From NCBI GenBank assembly GCA_014610835.1, contig QQXM01000192.1, positions 2,593-43,282 of the forward strand: a DNA stretch of 40,690 bases, written 5' to 3'. Positions 22,723 through 31,135 of this stretch are shown here, in pieces (position 1 is the first letter of the stretch; every line of letters starts with the position of its first letter). Origin of the DNA: Erysipelotrichaceae bacterium 7770_A6 (lineage in GTDB: Bacteria; Bacillota_I; Bacilli_A; Erysipelotrichales; Erysipelotrichaceae). A program made the translations under genes and the position numbers. The notes under the pieces were generated by a model. It was not told the origin of the DNA, did no database searches, and saw nothing but the letters and a program-made list of their open reading frames with translations.

Positions 22723-25467
22723 ATGCTTGATGAAAAAGAACTAAGACAAAATAAAGCAAATTATAAACAGTTGTTCGATCAGATACTAAAGTATGATGAA
22801 CAACTTTTATCATATTTAAATGAAAAACAACAGCTAAACACAAAATTGGTTAATGCTGTGAAAAATTATTTTTCATATAAACTACAACTATCTAATATCA
22901 ATCTTAATTCACTTGCTGTGTCTTTTAATGCATCCCATTATGATCTAGAAGTTGTGAATAATGTATATATGTTGAGAGAGTATTTAAGATATTATGAAAA
23001 TGCAAATTTTCTTTATTATCAAAATCATCAAACAATTAAAGAAAACTACGAAATAGCAAAGCAATTGCTTTCTTTTGCATGGATTTTTAAAGGAAAAGCA
23101 ACAAAAACACAAGTTATTAATGCAGCAAATATACTTGTTGATATTAAAAATGCAATGTACTTTGAAAAAATTAATTATTATATAAACTCTTATAAAGAAA
23201 TTAATATACAGAATGCAATTACAGATTTTATAAATCATGAACAAGAATATTGTTCATTGATTAATCAATACTGTGGTACAAAACTCTATATTAAAGATGA
23301 TCCATTAGAGCCTGATTTTGGTCTGTTTACTAAATTAATTAAGGTAACAGATGCTCAAAAAAAGAAGCTGGATATTATTTCATCTGCAATAGATGGATTG
23401 AAAGAAAATGTTAAGAAGAAAGCACTAGTATGTGCCGATTATAAAGCAATTGCTCTTTTAGATACTATTGATGTTGATGAACTGAAAAGGAACATCAAAG
23501 GTTTGAGAGTGAATGCGTTAAAAGAGGGTGGCTATCATACAATTAAGGATATTTTGCGTGTGAAACCCTGGCAATTATCATCTCTTTATGGAATTAGTGA
23601 AGAAAAAGCATATGAAATTACGCATGAAGCTAATGAAATAAAAGATAAAACCAGATCATCTATTAGTTTGAGATTTGATAATCAAAAAAAGACGGAAGAA
23701 GATACGCTCCTATTAAAAGAAATTATTGCGTACACAGATCATTTGGAACTAATTAATGGTTATGATACGATTACTAAAAAGTTTGCAACTTCATATCATT
23801 TAAACATTCAATCTAATGGATATAGTCAAAATGATTGGTATTATCTTACATATGAACAAAAAGAAAAAATGATATCTCTTTTTGAATATATGGATTCTAA
23901 TACACATCATTCCTATATCAATTATGTTGAAGATTTATATCAAAAATGGATTGTAATAGAAAATAGAGTACGATCAGATCACGAAATATGGAATTATTAT
24001 GAACAAAATGCAGCTTCCATTTATTCTATTCTTGATCAGCTAGTTCCAGGTTTATTCAGTGGTGGTGATGCATTCTATGGCTTGCCAAAAGAATTAGCTG
24101 AAGAAATCAAAGAAGAATGTTTCTTCCCTGATGGTTTATTAACAACACTTAGAACATATCAAGAATGGGGTGTGAAATATATTCTTCACCAAAAGAATGT
24201 ATTACTTGGTGATGAAATGGGACTTGGCAAAACACTTCAAGCAATTGCCACAATGGTATCTTTAAGAAATACTGGAGCTAAACATTTTCTTGTTGTGTGT
24301 CCAGCTGCTGTCTTAGTTAATTGGTGTAGAGAAGTTAGTAAGCATAGCAAACTTAGAGCAATCAAAGTACATGGTTCCTCTAGAAATGCTGAATTTAAAC
24401 GATGGATCCGTTTTGGTGGAGTATGCGTTACAACATATGAAACTACAAAGTATTTGGAATTAAAAGATGATTTTAAATATGATTTGTTAGTTGTTGATGA
24501 AGCGCATTATATAAAAAATGTGAATGCCCAACGAACAAAAAACATCATTGAGATTGCTAAAAAAACAGACAGACATTTATATATGACTGGGACAGCATTG
24601 GAAAATAATGTTGATGAAATGATTTCTTTGATCAATCAGTTAAATCCAGGAATTGCTCAAATTGCTGAAAGATATAAATACATGGGTGCCTCTAAAACTT
24701 TTAGAGACAAGATTGCTGGTGTTTATTACAGAAGAAAAGTAAAAGATGTACAGAAGGAATTACCTGATTTAATTGAAGAAGAAGCATGGGTTTCTTTAAC
24801 CTCTGAAGAAGATAGAATTTATAAAAGAGATCTTTATTCAAAGAGTTATTCAGCTATTCGAAAGGTTTCTTGGAATGTCGATGATTTAAAAGATTCATCT
24901 AAGGCAAATAGATTGAAAGATATCATTGAAAATGCAAAAGAAGAAGGAAGGAAAGTTATTGTTTTCTCTTTCTTTAGAGATACTATTGCCAAAATCTATG
25001 ATTTCTTAAATGGTATTTGCTTACCTCCAATCAATGGTTCTATTTCTCCACAGAGAAGACAAGAAATTCTTGATCAATTTAATGATAGTAAGCCTGGCTC
25101 AGTTTTAATTTCTCAAATACAGGCAGGTGGAACTGGATTGAATATTCAATGTGCAAGTGTGGTTGTTATTGCTGAAGCTCAATTAAAACCTTCAATTGAA
25201 AATCAAGCAATTGCTAGGGCGTATAGAATGGGTCAGACATCAAATGTATTAGTATACAAGCTCTTGTGTGAAAATACGATTGAGGAAAAAATGTTAGAAA
25301 GATTAAAACAAAAGCAAGAAATATTTGATGCTTTTGCTGATAAATCATCTGCTGCAGATGCACAAAATCAAAATGAAATATCAGATAAAACATTCCATGA
25401 AATTGTTGAGGAAGAAATTGATCGAATTAATAAAGAAAAGGGTATTGTTCAAGAAGAAAGTGATTAA
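22723..25467 (+). CDS. SNF2-family (superfamily 2) helicase/translocase with HhH-bearing N-terminus
   Basis: DNA translocase of 914 aa. The C-terminal half is a full SNF2 motor: Walker A GDEMGLGKT (residues 496-504), motif Ia region VVCPAAVLVNW, DEAH box VVDEAHYIKN (592-595), motif III MTGTALENN, motif V QAGGTGLNIQ and motif VI AIARAYRMGQ (about 828-838). The N-terminal 450 residues are not a known module to me, except a helix-hairpin-helix-like stretch (about 262-306, ALKEGGYHTIKDILRVKPW) likely to bind DNA. It begins 76 bases after the last CRISPR repeat with no terminator between. No good ribosome site is seen. Possible antiviral motor; function inferred only from context. Confidence 0.85.
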   Translation: MLDEKELRQNKANYKQLFDQILKYDEQLLSYLNEKQQLNTKLVNAVKNYFSYKLQLSNINLNSLAVSFNASHYDLEVVNNVYMLREYLRYYENANFLYYQNHQTIKENYEIAKQLLSFAWIFKGKATKTQVINAANILVDIKNAMYFEKINYYINSYKEINIQNAITDFINHEQEYCSLINQYCGTKLYIKDDPLEPDFGLFTKLIKVTDAQKKKLDIISSAIDGLKENVKKKALVCADYKAIALLDTIDVDELKRNIKGLRVNALKEGGYHTIKDILRVKPWQLSSLYGISEEKAYEITHEANEIKDKTRSSISLRFDNQKKTEEDTLLLKEIIAYTDHLELINGYDTITKKFATSYHLNIQSNGYSQNDWYYLTYEQKEKMISLFEYMDSNTHHSYINYVEDLYQKWIVIENRVRSDHEIWNYYEQNAASIYSILDQLVPGLFSGGDAFYGLPKELAEEIKEECFFPDGLLTTLRTYQEWGVKYILHQKNVLLGDEMGLGKTLQAIATMVSLRNTGAKHFLVVCPAAVLVNWCREVSKHSKLRAIKVHGSSRNAEFKRWIRFGGVCVTTYETTKYLELKDDFKYDLLVVDEAHYIKNVNAQRTKNIIEIAKKTDRHLYMTGTALENNVDEMISLINQLNPGIAQIAERYKYMGASKTFRDKIAGVYYRRKVKDVQKELPDLIEEEAWVSLTSEEDRIYKRDLYSKSYSAIRKVSWNVDDLKDSSKANRLKDIIENAKEEGRKVIVFSFFRDTIAKIYDFLNGICLPPINGSISPQRRQEILDQFNDSKPGSVLISQIQAGGTGLNIQCASVVVIAEAQLKPSIENQAIARAYRMGQTSNVLVYKLLCENTIEEKMLERLKQKQEIFDAFADKSSAADAQNQNEISDKTFHEIVEEEIDRINKEKGIVQEESD

Positions 25468-25485
25468 CATTGTCTCACTCTTTAC

Positions 25486-25513
25486 AAGAGTCGCTACTAT
25501 TGCGACTCTTTTT
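25486..25513 (+). terminator. Terminator after the SNF2 gene
   Basis: AAGAGTCGC pairs with GCGACTCTT around a seven-base loop, followed by T5. The stem core is nearly the same as that of the terminator at 27972. Confidence 0.9.
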
Positions 25514-25719
25514 AGATGTGTATCTTGTATGGTGTTGTCGTAAAGGAATACTGAATGATTAAAACAACAAATCATGATCATAAATTAATCAGTATGCATT
25601 TACTATCTGTTATATAATGATTCTAACGTTATATAAACTTTTCAATTTTGGATGAAAAGTAGAATAATAAAAAATAGGATTCTTAATCAATAATATAAAA
25701 CCATAGGGGGAATATCATT

Positions 25720-27972
25720 ATGTATGAAATTACACAATGGAATGGAAAACAAGAACTAGCGGAATTAGATAATACAACGATTTCAATTGACCCAATTCTT
25801 TTAAATGATGCCATTTTAAAATTAATGAATAAAGATACAACAATTGAAGATGATGTCATTGATATTGATTTTAATTTTGGTGTGAAAAAAGCGGATAGAT
25901 ATGATTATTGTTTTGCTTTATTTAGTGGTATTTTATCTTCCTTAATAAGTAAGTACGTAAAAATGAGCGGAGATCTAGATATAGATTTAGAAAAAATGGA
26001 TTTTGCTCAATTATTATATTTAGTGAAAGATATAAATATTAAAGTGCAAAAGAATAATGAGAAAGATACAGCTGATATTGAAAAAACTTTGAATAATATT
26101 GAAGAAATTATCAAAGATGCAAATAGTTATAAAAATCTCGTTGTGGATTTTGCTTCTGATTTCAGTATGATGGGTTTATTGATTTCCATTATTGAAAAAG
26201 TATTTGGCAAAGAGATTGGATATGATGAAAATAATAATTTAGTTATAAATGAAGCAAAAGAAACATTTGATAATTTATCATTTCTTGAAAAGGTTGAATT
26301 TGCAATATTTGAATGGTTTTTAGAACAAGTAGATCAATATAAACAAAATGGAAAGTTCAAAGAACAGCTAAAAAATATTCTTGAATGGAGATCCATTGTA
26401 AAGAAGCTGGAACCAATTATTAAAGATTTTTCTCAAATTAATCTATCAAAAGAAGAACTAAAACAATGGTTTGTTAACTTGATTCAAGATAAAAATCAAA
26501 GAATTTCTAAGCTTGATTTCTTGCAGAAAGAGAATATTCCAACACAATTTAATAAAATAATGATTCATACTTATGTACATATTAAAAATCTAATTGAACA
26601 AGTTAAAGAACATAAAATTACAACATTAGAAGGTCTTGAAATTATTAACTTCAATAGAATTGACAATGAAAGAGTAATTTTACGTTTAGAAACAGTATCT
26701 ACTGGAGTCTTCTTTGCAATGGATGCTAGTGCAGCAGTAATACAGGCAAGAAAGTGTGGTGCAGAAGCAAATATTTTTGGTATTCTTAAAGTATTTGCCA
26801 ATACAATTAATTTCTCTAATATTCTTACTTTTACATATGTTGTAAAACAAGATGCCACTTATATCAAAGAAGATATTGATGAAATTTTACATAAGGCAAA
26901 AATAGAAGTTGTTCATCATTGTAAAGATATCTCAGCAGATGAATTAAATTCATATATTTCATTAAATGATCCTGAAACTAGAATTTTATATTCACTCAAA
27001 CTTCATATGATTGAAGAAGATATTCAATGTACAAAATTGAGTGCAGATCAGCAATTAAAGAATGAGTGGAAGAAACAATGGATGGAAGTTTCAAAGAACT
27101 CTTTGCATATGGCAAAACTCTATGAGCCAAATATTCAAAAAGTTTATCAGGCATTAATTACACATGCTGAAAACACAATAGATAATAGAACATGGCTGTA
27201 TAACATTGTTCTAGAATTGTGTCTTTTTAGTCCATATTATCAAATTGATGAAGATGAAAAGAAATATAAAAAACTGAAACTAGTCAATAAGAATCTAGAT
27301 TATATGAAGAACTATTTTTGTGAAGGACAAAAATATGTTTCTTTCAAAGAAATCAAACAGTTTGAATCCTTATATAAACACTATCATGGCTATATAGAAA
27401 ATAAAAATTTAAAAATGGCTGGAGCAGCTGGTGCAGTTGTTGCGGTGGGTGCTGGTGTTGGTGCAGGTGCCATGTTATTTGCTCCACAGATTGCAGTTGC
27501 TTTATTTGGTGGTGCTTTTCCTGGATTGCATGGTGCAGCATTAGTAAATGCAGCACTAGCAGCCGCTGGTGGTGGCTCATTAGTCGCCGGAGGATTTGGT
27601 ATGGCTGGTGGTTCTGTCATCATTGCTGGTGGTGGAGCTCTATTAGGTATGAGTACGGCTAGTGTAGCAACAATGGGATTATTATCCTCTCCAAATTTTG
27701 TGCAGACAGATGATGCGAAGCTACTGGCAAAATGTAATTACGTATTACTGAATCAAATGCATAAAATAGATGTTGTTGTAGCGATTCAGAGAATGACAGA
27801 AGAAAGTTTAAATGACAGTAAAACACAACTAAAAGTTCTAGAAAGTGCAGAAGACAAATCTGATGAATGCAAGAAGACAATAGCTGCATTAAAGAAGAGT
27901 GTCAAATACATGGAAAGAACTAACGATGAATTGAAGAAATTAATTGCTAAAGAAGAGAAGAAGAGTGATTGA
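25720..27972 (+). CDS. Large protein with Gly/Ala-rich membrane-like C-terminal segment, unknown
   Basis: Not recognised. Of 750 aa, the first 560 are soluble, acidic and mainly helical. Residues about 565-660 form a very Gly/Ala-rich hydrophobic stretch in pieces such as GAAGAVVAVGAGVGAGAML, LAAAGGGSLVAGGFGMAG and VIIAGGGALLGM, resembling glycine-zipper segments that pack in membranes. A charged coiled-coil-like tail (LKVLESAEDKSDECKK onward) closes the protein. No signal peptide. Ribosome site AGGGGGA lies about eight bases before the start. Set between a SNF2 motor and a PIN-like nuclease, it could be a membrane-acting effector, but that is inference. GTTATATAA occurs twice upstream (25609 and 25629), possibly regulatory. 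Confidence 0.65.
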   Translation: MYEITQWNGKQELAELDNTTISIDPILLNDAILKLMNKDTTIEDDVIDIDFNFGVKKADRYDYCFALFSGILSSLISKYVKMSGDLDIDLEKMDFAQLLYLVKDINIKVQKNNEKDTADIEKTLNNIEEIIKDANSYKNLVVDFASDFSMMGLLISIIEKVFGKEIGYDENNNLVINEAKETFDNLSFLEKVEFAIFEWFLEQVDQYKQNGKFKEQLKNILEWRSIVKKLEPIIKDFSQINLSKEELKQWFVNLIQDKNQRISKLDFLQKENIPTQFNKIMIHTYVHIKNLIEQVKEHKITTLEGLEIINFNRIDNERVILRLETVSTGVFFAMDASAAVIQARKCGAEANIFGILKVFANTINFSNILTFTYVVKQDATYIKEDIDEILHKAKIEVVHHCKDISADELNSYISLNDPETRILYSLKLHMIEEDIQCTKLSADQQLKNEWKKQWMEVSKNSLHMAKLYEPNIQKVYQALITHAENTIDNRTWLYNIVLELCLFSPYYQIDEDEKKYKKLKLVNKNLDYMKNYFCEGQKYVSFKEIKQFESLYKHYHGYIENKNLKMAGAAGAVVAVGAGVGAGAMLFAPQIAVALFGGAFPGLHGAALVNAALAAAGGGSLVAGGFGMAGGSVIIAGGGALLGMSTASVATMGLLSSPNFVQTDDAKLLAKCNYVLLNQMHKIDVVVAIQRMTEESLNDSKTQLKVLESAEDKSDECKKTIAALKKSVKYMERTNDELKKLIAKEEKKSD

Positions 27973-27997
27973 AGAGTCGTAAATCTACGACTCTTTT
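27972..27997 (+). terminator. Terminator after the Gly/Ala-rich protein gene
   Basis: AAGAGTCGTA pairs with TACGACTCTT around a four-base loop, then TTTT. It separates this gene from the nuclease-like gene downstream. Confidence 0.88.
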
Positions 27998-28050
27998 CCC
28001 ATTCTATCCTTCTTTAATGTTAAAATAATTTTATTGGAGAATAATTTACT

Positions 28051-28680
28051 ATGAGAATATTTCTAATAGATACAGAAAATGTACACCATCATGGTTTAGA
28101 TGGAATAGAAAAACTAGACGATACAGATCTAGTATATGTACTCAGTACACCAAACTTTAAGAAAGAAAAGGTAGAAGGTGATTTATTACTAAAAGTAATG
28201 TCATCAAAAGCAAACTTTCATGTAGATGATTTAACATCCAATGGATCTAAAAACTATCTAGACTTTCAATTATGTACGATCCTAGGACAACTAATGGAAA
28301 GATATGTGAATGCAGAAGCTGTTATTATCAGTAAAGATAATGGATATACTGCAGTGATGGATTACTGGAAAAAGAATAATCGTGTTATCAATAAGGCAGA
28401 ATCAATTCAAGATTTCTTTACGCCAAAACCAGCAGTTGTTGAAAAAGCTAAGCTAGATCCAAGTGATGCAAAAGGTGTAGCACAATATCAGAAACAGATT
28501 GCTACAATCATTCAACAACAATTTCCTGAAAAGAAAAAAGGAACAATTACAAAGCAATCAAAAGCAGCAGCAAATAAACACACAAAGAAAGAATTAAAAA
28601 CATATTGTGCAAATAGTTTAGGTGATAATGAATCAAACTATCAGCTGTATAGTAGAATCTGCCAGATATGGCCGTATTAA
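28051..28680 (+). CDS. PIN/NYN-like nuclease-domain protein
   Basis: A 209-aa protein whose first 130 residues look like a PIN/NYN fold: IFLIDTENVHHHG with Asp7 at the first strand end, SKNYLDFQLCTILGQL giving a central Asp, and AVIISKDNGYTAVMDYW giving a third Asp. These acids could bind metal for RNA cleavage. The remaining part is basic (EKKKGTITKQSKAAANKHTK) and ends in a helical CANSLGDNESNYQLYSRIC segment like those that bind RNA in related proteins. GGAG lies about 11 bases upstream. It follows the 750-aa gene with a terminator between. Exact substrate unknown. Confidence 0.65.
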   Translation: MRIFLIDTENVHHHGLDGIEKLDDTDLVYVLSTPNFKKEKVEGDLLLKVMSSKANFHVDDLTSNGSKNYLDFQLCTILGQLMERYVNAEAVIISKDNGYTAVMDYWKKNNRVINKAESIQDFFTPKPAVVEKAKLDPSDAKGVAQYQKQIATIIQQQFPEKKKGTITKQSKAAANKHTKKELKTYCANSLGDNESNYQLYSRICQIWPY

Positions 28681-28761
28681 AAGATTAAAAAGATAATTGA
28701 TGCTCCCTGACTTTGACAGGAATAAAAGGAATAGGAGTGAAATATATAGATTTTAGAGTAT

Positions 28762-28983
28762 TTGATGCAAGAAAGTTTTCTGAGAACCTCAATAGCCCAA
28801 GCAATCACAACCAGAACAATTGAAGAGGGACAGAAGTATGGATATATTTCAACTTTTGAATTCAAACTTTCAGAAAATCTTAAAACGCATATTTTTGAGA
28901 ATGCAGATGTAGACTGGTTACATTGTATTGCAGTTCATCGAAAGAAAACAAAGCTGTGGTGCAATGGTGGCATATATAGCTGA
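28762..28983 (+). pseudogene. Remnant of a DUF3990-like gene
   Basis: Gap 28681-29299 has no intact gene. Within it, this frame gives IAQAITTRTIEEGQKYGY, FEFKLSENLKTHIFENADVD and WLHCIAVHRK, which resembles the C-terminal half of DUF3990 proteins (sequence ending EWLDFVV-type). The N-terminal part is missing, and the sequence after 28983 shows further broken coding-like stretches in changing frames up to about 29130. Probably a decayed gene, perhaps once part of a toxin-type module. Identification is tentative. Confidence 0.4.
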
Positions 28984-29152
28984 ATTATATAGAGAAGAGT
29001 TAAAGAAATTCGAATATCAGATTTGAGATGAATGCATATCCGGATGGTGTTGAAAACTTCCGATATTATATCGTTGTTACAAAAATACAGAATTTGCACA
29101 TGATATATCAGATAATCATTGCGTGCCACTATCACAGGAATTCTAAATTTCA

Positions 29153-29189
29153 GGGCAGTAGATTATCGTTTCTACTGTCCTATCTTTTT
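29153..29189 (+). terminator. Terminator-like hairpin before the higBA promoter
   Basis: A 10-bp stem (GGGCAGTAGA with TCTACTGTCC, one G:T pair) followed by TATCTTTTTG. It closes the decayed region. Confidence 0.65.
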
Positions 29190-29204
29190 GTATATTGCAA
29201 TCGA

Positions 29205-29279
29205 TTTACCTCTCAGGTAAACCAATATCATTGTCATTTATAACAAATAAGGATATAATATTTTTACCTCAAAGGTAAA
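29205..29279 (+). promoter_or_regulatory. higBA promoter flanked by twin operators
   Basis: TTGTCA (29231-29236), a 17-bp spacer and TATAAT (29254-29259) form a near-consensus promoter. Two palindromes of the form TTTACCT-N3-AGGTAAA lie at 29205-29221, just upstream of -35, and 29263-29279, across the start site. Their centres are 58 bp apart. The arrangement is what is expected for autorepression by the HTH antitoxin encoded downstream. Confidence 0.85.
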
Positions 29280-29299
29280 TTTACAAAAGAGGTGACAGC

Positions 29300-29596
29300 T
29301 TGGAAATAACATATAAAACTCGCAAGATTGAAAAGGTGTGTACAATCGCTAGCGAAGCAGAAAAGAAATATGGTTCAGAAATGGCTGAAAAAATCCATCA
29401 GCGTATAGATGAAATAGATGCATCCGATACTGTTGAAGAGATGGTTCAATTCCATATTGGAAGATGTCATCCATTAAAAGGAAATCGCAAAGGTCAATAC
29501 GCAATGGATTTAGTTCATCCCTATCGACTGGTTTTTGAAAAAATAGGGAATGAAATTCAAATTGCAAATGTAATGGAAATTGTAGATTATCATTAA
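29300..29596 (+). CDS. higB: HigB/RelE-ParE family toxin
   Basis: A 98-aa toxin of the RelE/ParE superfamily, which in HigB members cuts mRNA on the ribosome. The C-terminal block IGRCHPLKGNRKGQYAMDLV followed by HPYRLVFEK is characteristic of this plasmid-maintenance killer group. Start is TTG 29300, supported by AAAGAGGTG seven bases upstream; no in-frame ATG is well placed. The antitoxin gene starts 29 bases after its stop, giving the toxin-first order of higBA. Confidence 0.85.
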   Translation: MEITYKTRKIEKVCTIASEAEKKYGSEMAEKIHQRIDEIDASDTVEEMVQFHIGRCHPLKGNRKGQYAMDLVHPYRLVFEKIGNEIQIANVMEIVDYH

Positions 29597-29625
29597 ATTT
29601 CCGTTTCATTCAGGGAGGTATTACG

Positions 29626-30678
29626 ATGGTAAAAAGTCGCAGTTTTATTGCAACACCACCAGGAGCAACTATAAAAGAGCAGTTGCTTGATAGAGGACTT
29701 AGCCAGAAAGAATTTGCAGTACGCATGGGTATGTCCGAAAAACATATTAGCAAATTAATTAATGGCGAAGTTCAGTTGACTCCGGATGTTGCTGTTCGTT
29801 TAGAAATGGTATTAGGTGTTCCTGCTAAGTTTTGGAATAAACTAGAGGCCACTTATCGTGAAAAACTTGTAAAAGCCAAAGCTGAGAATGATATGGATGC
29901 TGATAAAGAACTTGCAAAAAAACTACCTTATTGTGAAATGTCTAAAAATGGTTGGGTTCCTGAGACTAGAGATACAACCGAAAAAGTTATTTGTCTTAGA
30001 AAATATTTTGAAGTTGTAAACCTTGGGATTATTAAGGATATGCAATTGTCAAAAATAGCATGTCGTAGATTAGCCGAAACAGAAAAAAGTAATCTTGCTC
30101 TATTGGCATGGGCGCAGAAAGCCAAACTAGAGGCGCGTACTATTGAGACTTCATTAGTTAATTTAGAAACGCTTAAGAAAAGTTTGCCAGAAATAAGAAG
30201 CATGACCACAATGAATCCTTCGGATTTCTGCCCTAAGTTGATTGAGCTATTATCCAGCTGTGGTATTGCACTTGTATTTCTCCCTCACATTGGAGGTTCT
30301 TTCCTGCATGGTGCAACTTTCTACGATGGAAAAAAAATCGTTGTTGGCTTAACAGTTCGTGGCAAAGATGCAGATAAATTCTGGTTTAGTCTATTTCATG
30401 AGCTTGGTCATATTTTACTTGGTCACATCAACCAGCCAAATGGAACAACCGAAGAAGATGAAGCTGCCGCTGACAGCTTTGCAAAAGAAACACTAATTCC
30501 AACAGAAGAATTCAACGCATTTACTGATCAGAATGATTTTTCAAAAGCAGCCATTTGTGCCTTTGCTCAAGAAAAACATATTCTTTGTGGAATTGTTGTG
30601 GGACGTCTGCAAAAGGAAGGTTTCATAAACTATAGTCGCTGTAATGATTTAAAGACCAAATATATATTATCAGCGTAA
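29626..30678 (+). CDS. higA: HigA-type HTH antitoxin fused to an ImmA/IrrE metallopeptidase domain
   Basis: A 350-aa fusion. Residues 10-75 are a HigA-like XRE helix-turn-helix: PPGATIKEQLLDRGLSQKEF and MGMSEKHISKLINGEVQLT. The C-terminal part holds a zinc protease motif, FHELGHILLGH with His258, Glu259 and His262, followed by EDEAAADSFAKETLIP, the ImmA/IrrE pattern. Standard HigA is about 100 aa, so the peptidase is an added module; in related proteins it cleaves repressors. It should neutralise HigB and bind the two operators upstream; the protease may offer a switch. GGGAGG lies upstream of the ATG. Confidence 0.88.
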   Translation: MVKSRSFIATPPGATIKEQLLDRGLSQKEFAVRMGMSEKHISKLINGEVQLTPDVAVRLEMVLGVPAKFWNKLEATYREKLVKAKAENDMDADKELAKKLPYCEMSKNGWVPETRDTTEKVICLRKYFEVVNLGIIKDMQLSKIACRRLAETEKSNLALLAWAQKAKLEARTIETSLVNLETLKKSLPEIRSMTTMNPSDFCPKLIELLSSCGIALVFLPHIGGSFLHGATFYDGKKIVVGLTVRGKDADKFWFSLFHELGHILLGHINQPNGTTEEDEAAADSFAKETLIPTEEFNAFTDQNDFSKAAICAFAQEKHILCGIVVGRLQKEGFINYSRCNDLKTKYILSA

Positions 30679-30751
30679 ATATCAAAGAAGAATTATTTTT
30701 ATACCTAGGAATCAGCAGTTATGAAGTAAGCGTCAAATAAATACCGTCTAG

Positions 30752-30829
30752 ATAAAGAAAACCGAGATATCTCAATCAGAAGTCTTCAAAAAAGCAATGC
30801 TGGAAGTGATTGAAGAGAATAAGAAATAA
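30752..30829 (+). pseudogene. Possible 3' tail of a lost gene
   Basis: An open stretch of about 25 codons after a TAG reads TEISQSEVFKKAMLEVIEEN and ends KK-stop. It looks like the charged helical end of a small antitoxin-type protein. No start or 5' part is present. Low confidence. The rest of 30679-30849 shows no gene. Confidence 0.25.
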
Positions 30830-30849
30830 ATTTCTCAGTCCATTAATCA

Positions 30850-30878
30850 TTGCATCAAATCTTTTAAAACGGTATAAT
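30850..30878 (+). promoter_or_regulatory. Promoter of the pheST operon
   Basis: TTGCAT (30850-30855), 17-bp spacer, perfect TATAAT (30873-30878). The start site would be about 30885, leading into the T-box leader. Confidence 0.8.
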
Positions 30879-30884
30879 GAAGCC

Positions 30885-31110
30885 TGTTAAAACGTTACGA
30901 GAAAAGAATATGGCTGAAAGAAGCATATCTCAGAGAGGAATCTATCTGCTGAAAAGATTCTGTTATGTGTTCAGTGAGTTCACTTTTCCATGTGAAGCTA
31001 ATCCCTTCCGTTTAAACTCACGTTACGAGTGAATCAAGGTGCGTATCTATTATGATACGAATCAGGATGGTACCGCGTTAATTCAAACGTTCCTGTTTAT
31101 GGAACGTTTT
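30885..31110 (+). promoter_or_regulatory. T-box riboswitch controlling pheST (tRNA-Phe sensing)
   Basis: The leader has the conserved T-box element AGGATGGTACCGCG at about 31064-31077 and, directly after, a terminator with arms AAACGTTCC/GGAACGTTT (31085-31109) and T run. Upstream, Stem I (about 30898-30988) has a distal hairpin GAATC/GATTC, and a TTC at 30970-30972 on its 3' side is a plausible Phe specifier. A hairpin TCAC/GTGA near 31018-31032 may be Stem III. Uncharged tRNA-Phe should favour the antiterminator and turn the operon on. Confidence 0.85.
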
Positions 31111-31135
31111 TATTTTTATCTGGAGGTTAAAAAAT

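Noticed and set aside
27353-27623. Antisense reading frames over the Gly/Ala-rich segment
   Set aside because: They arise from the skewed codon use of the Gly/Ala stretch; no promoter or ribosome site on the minus strand.
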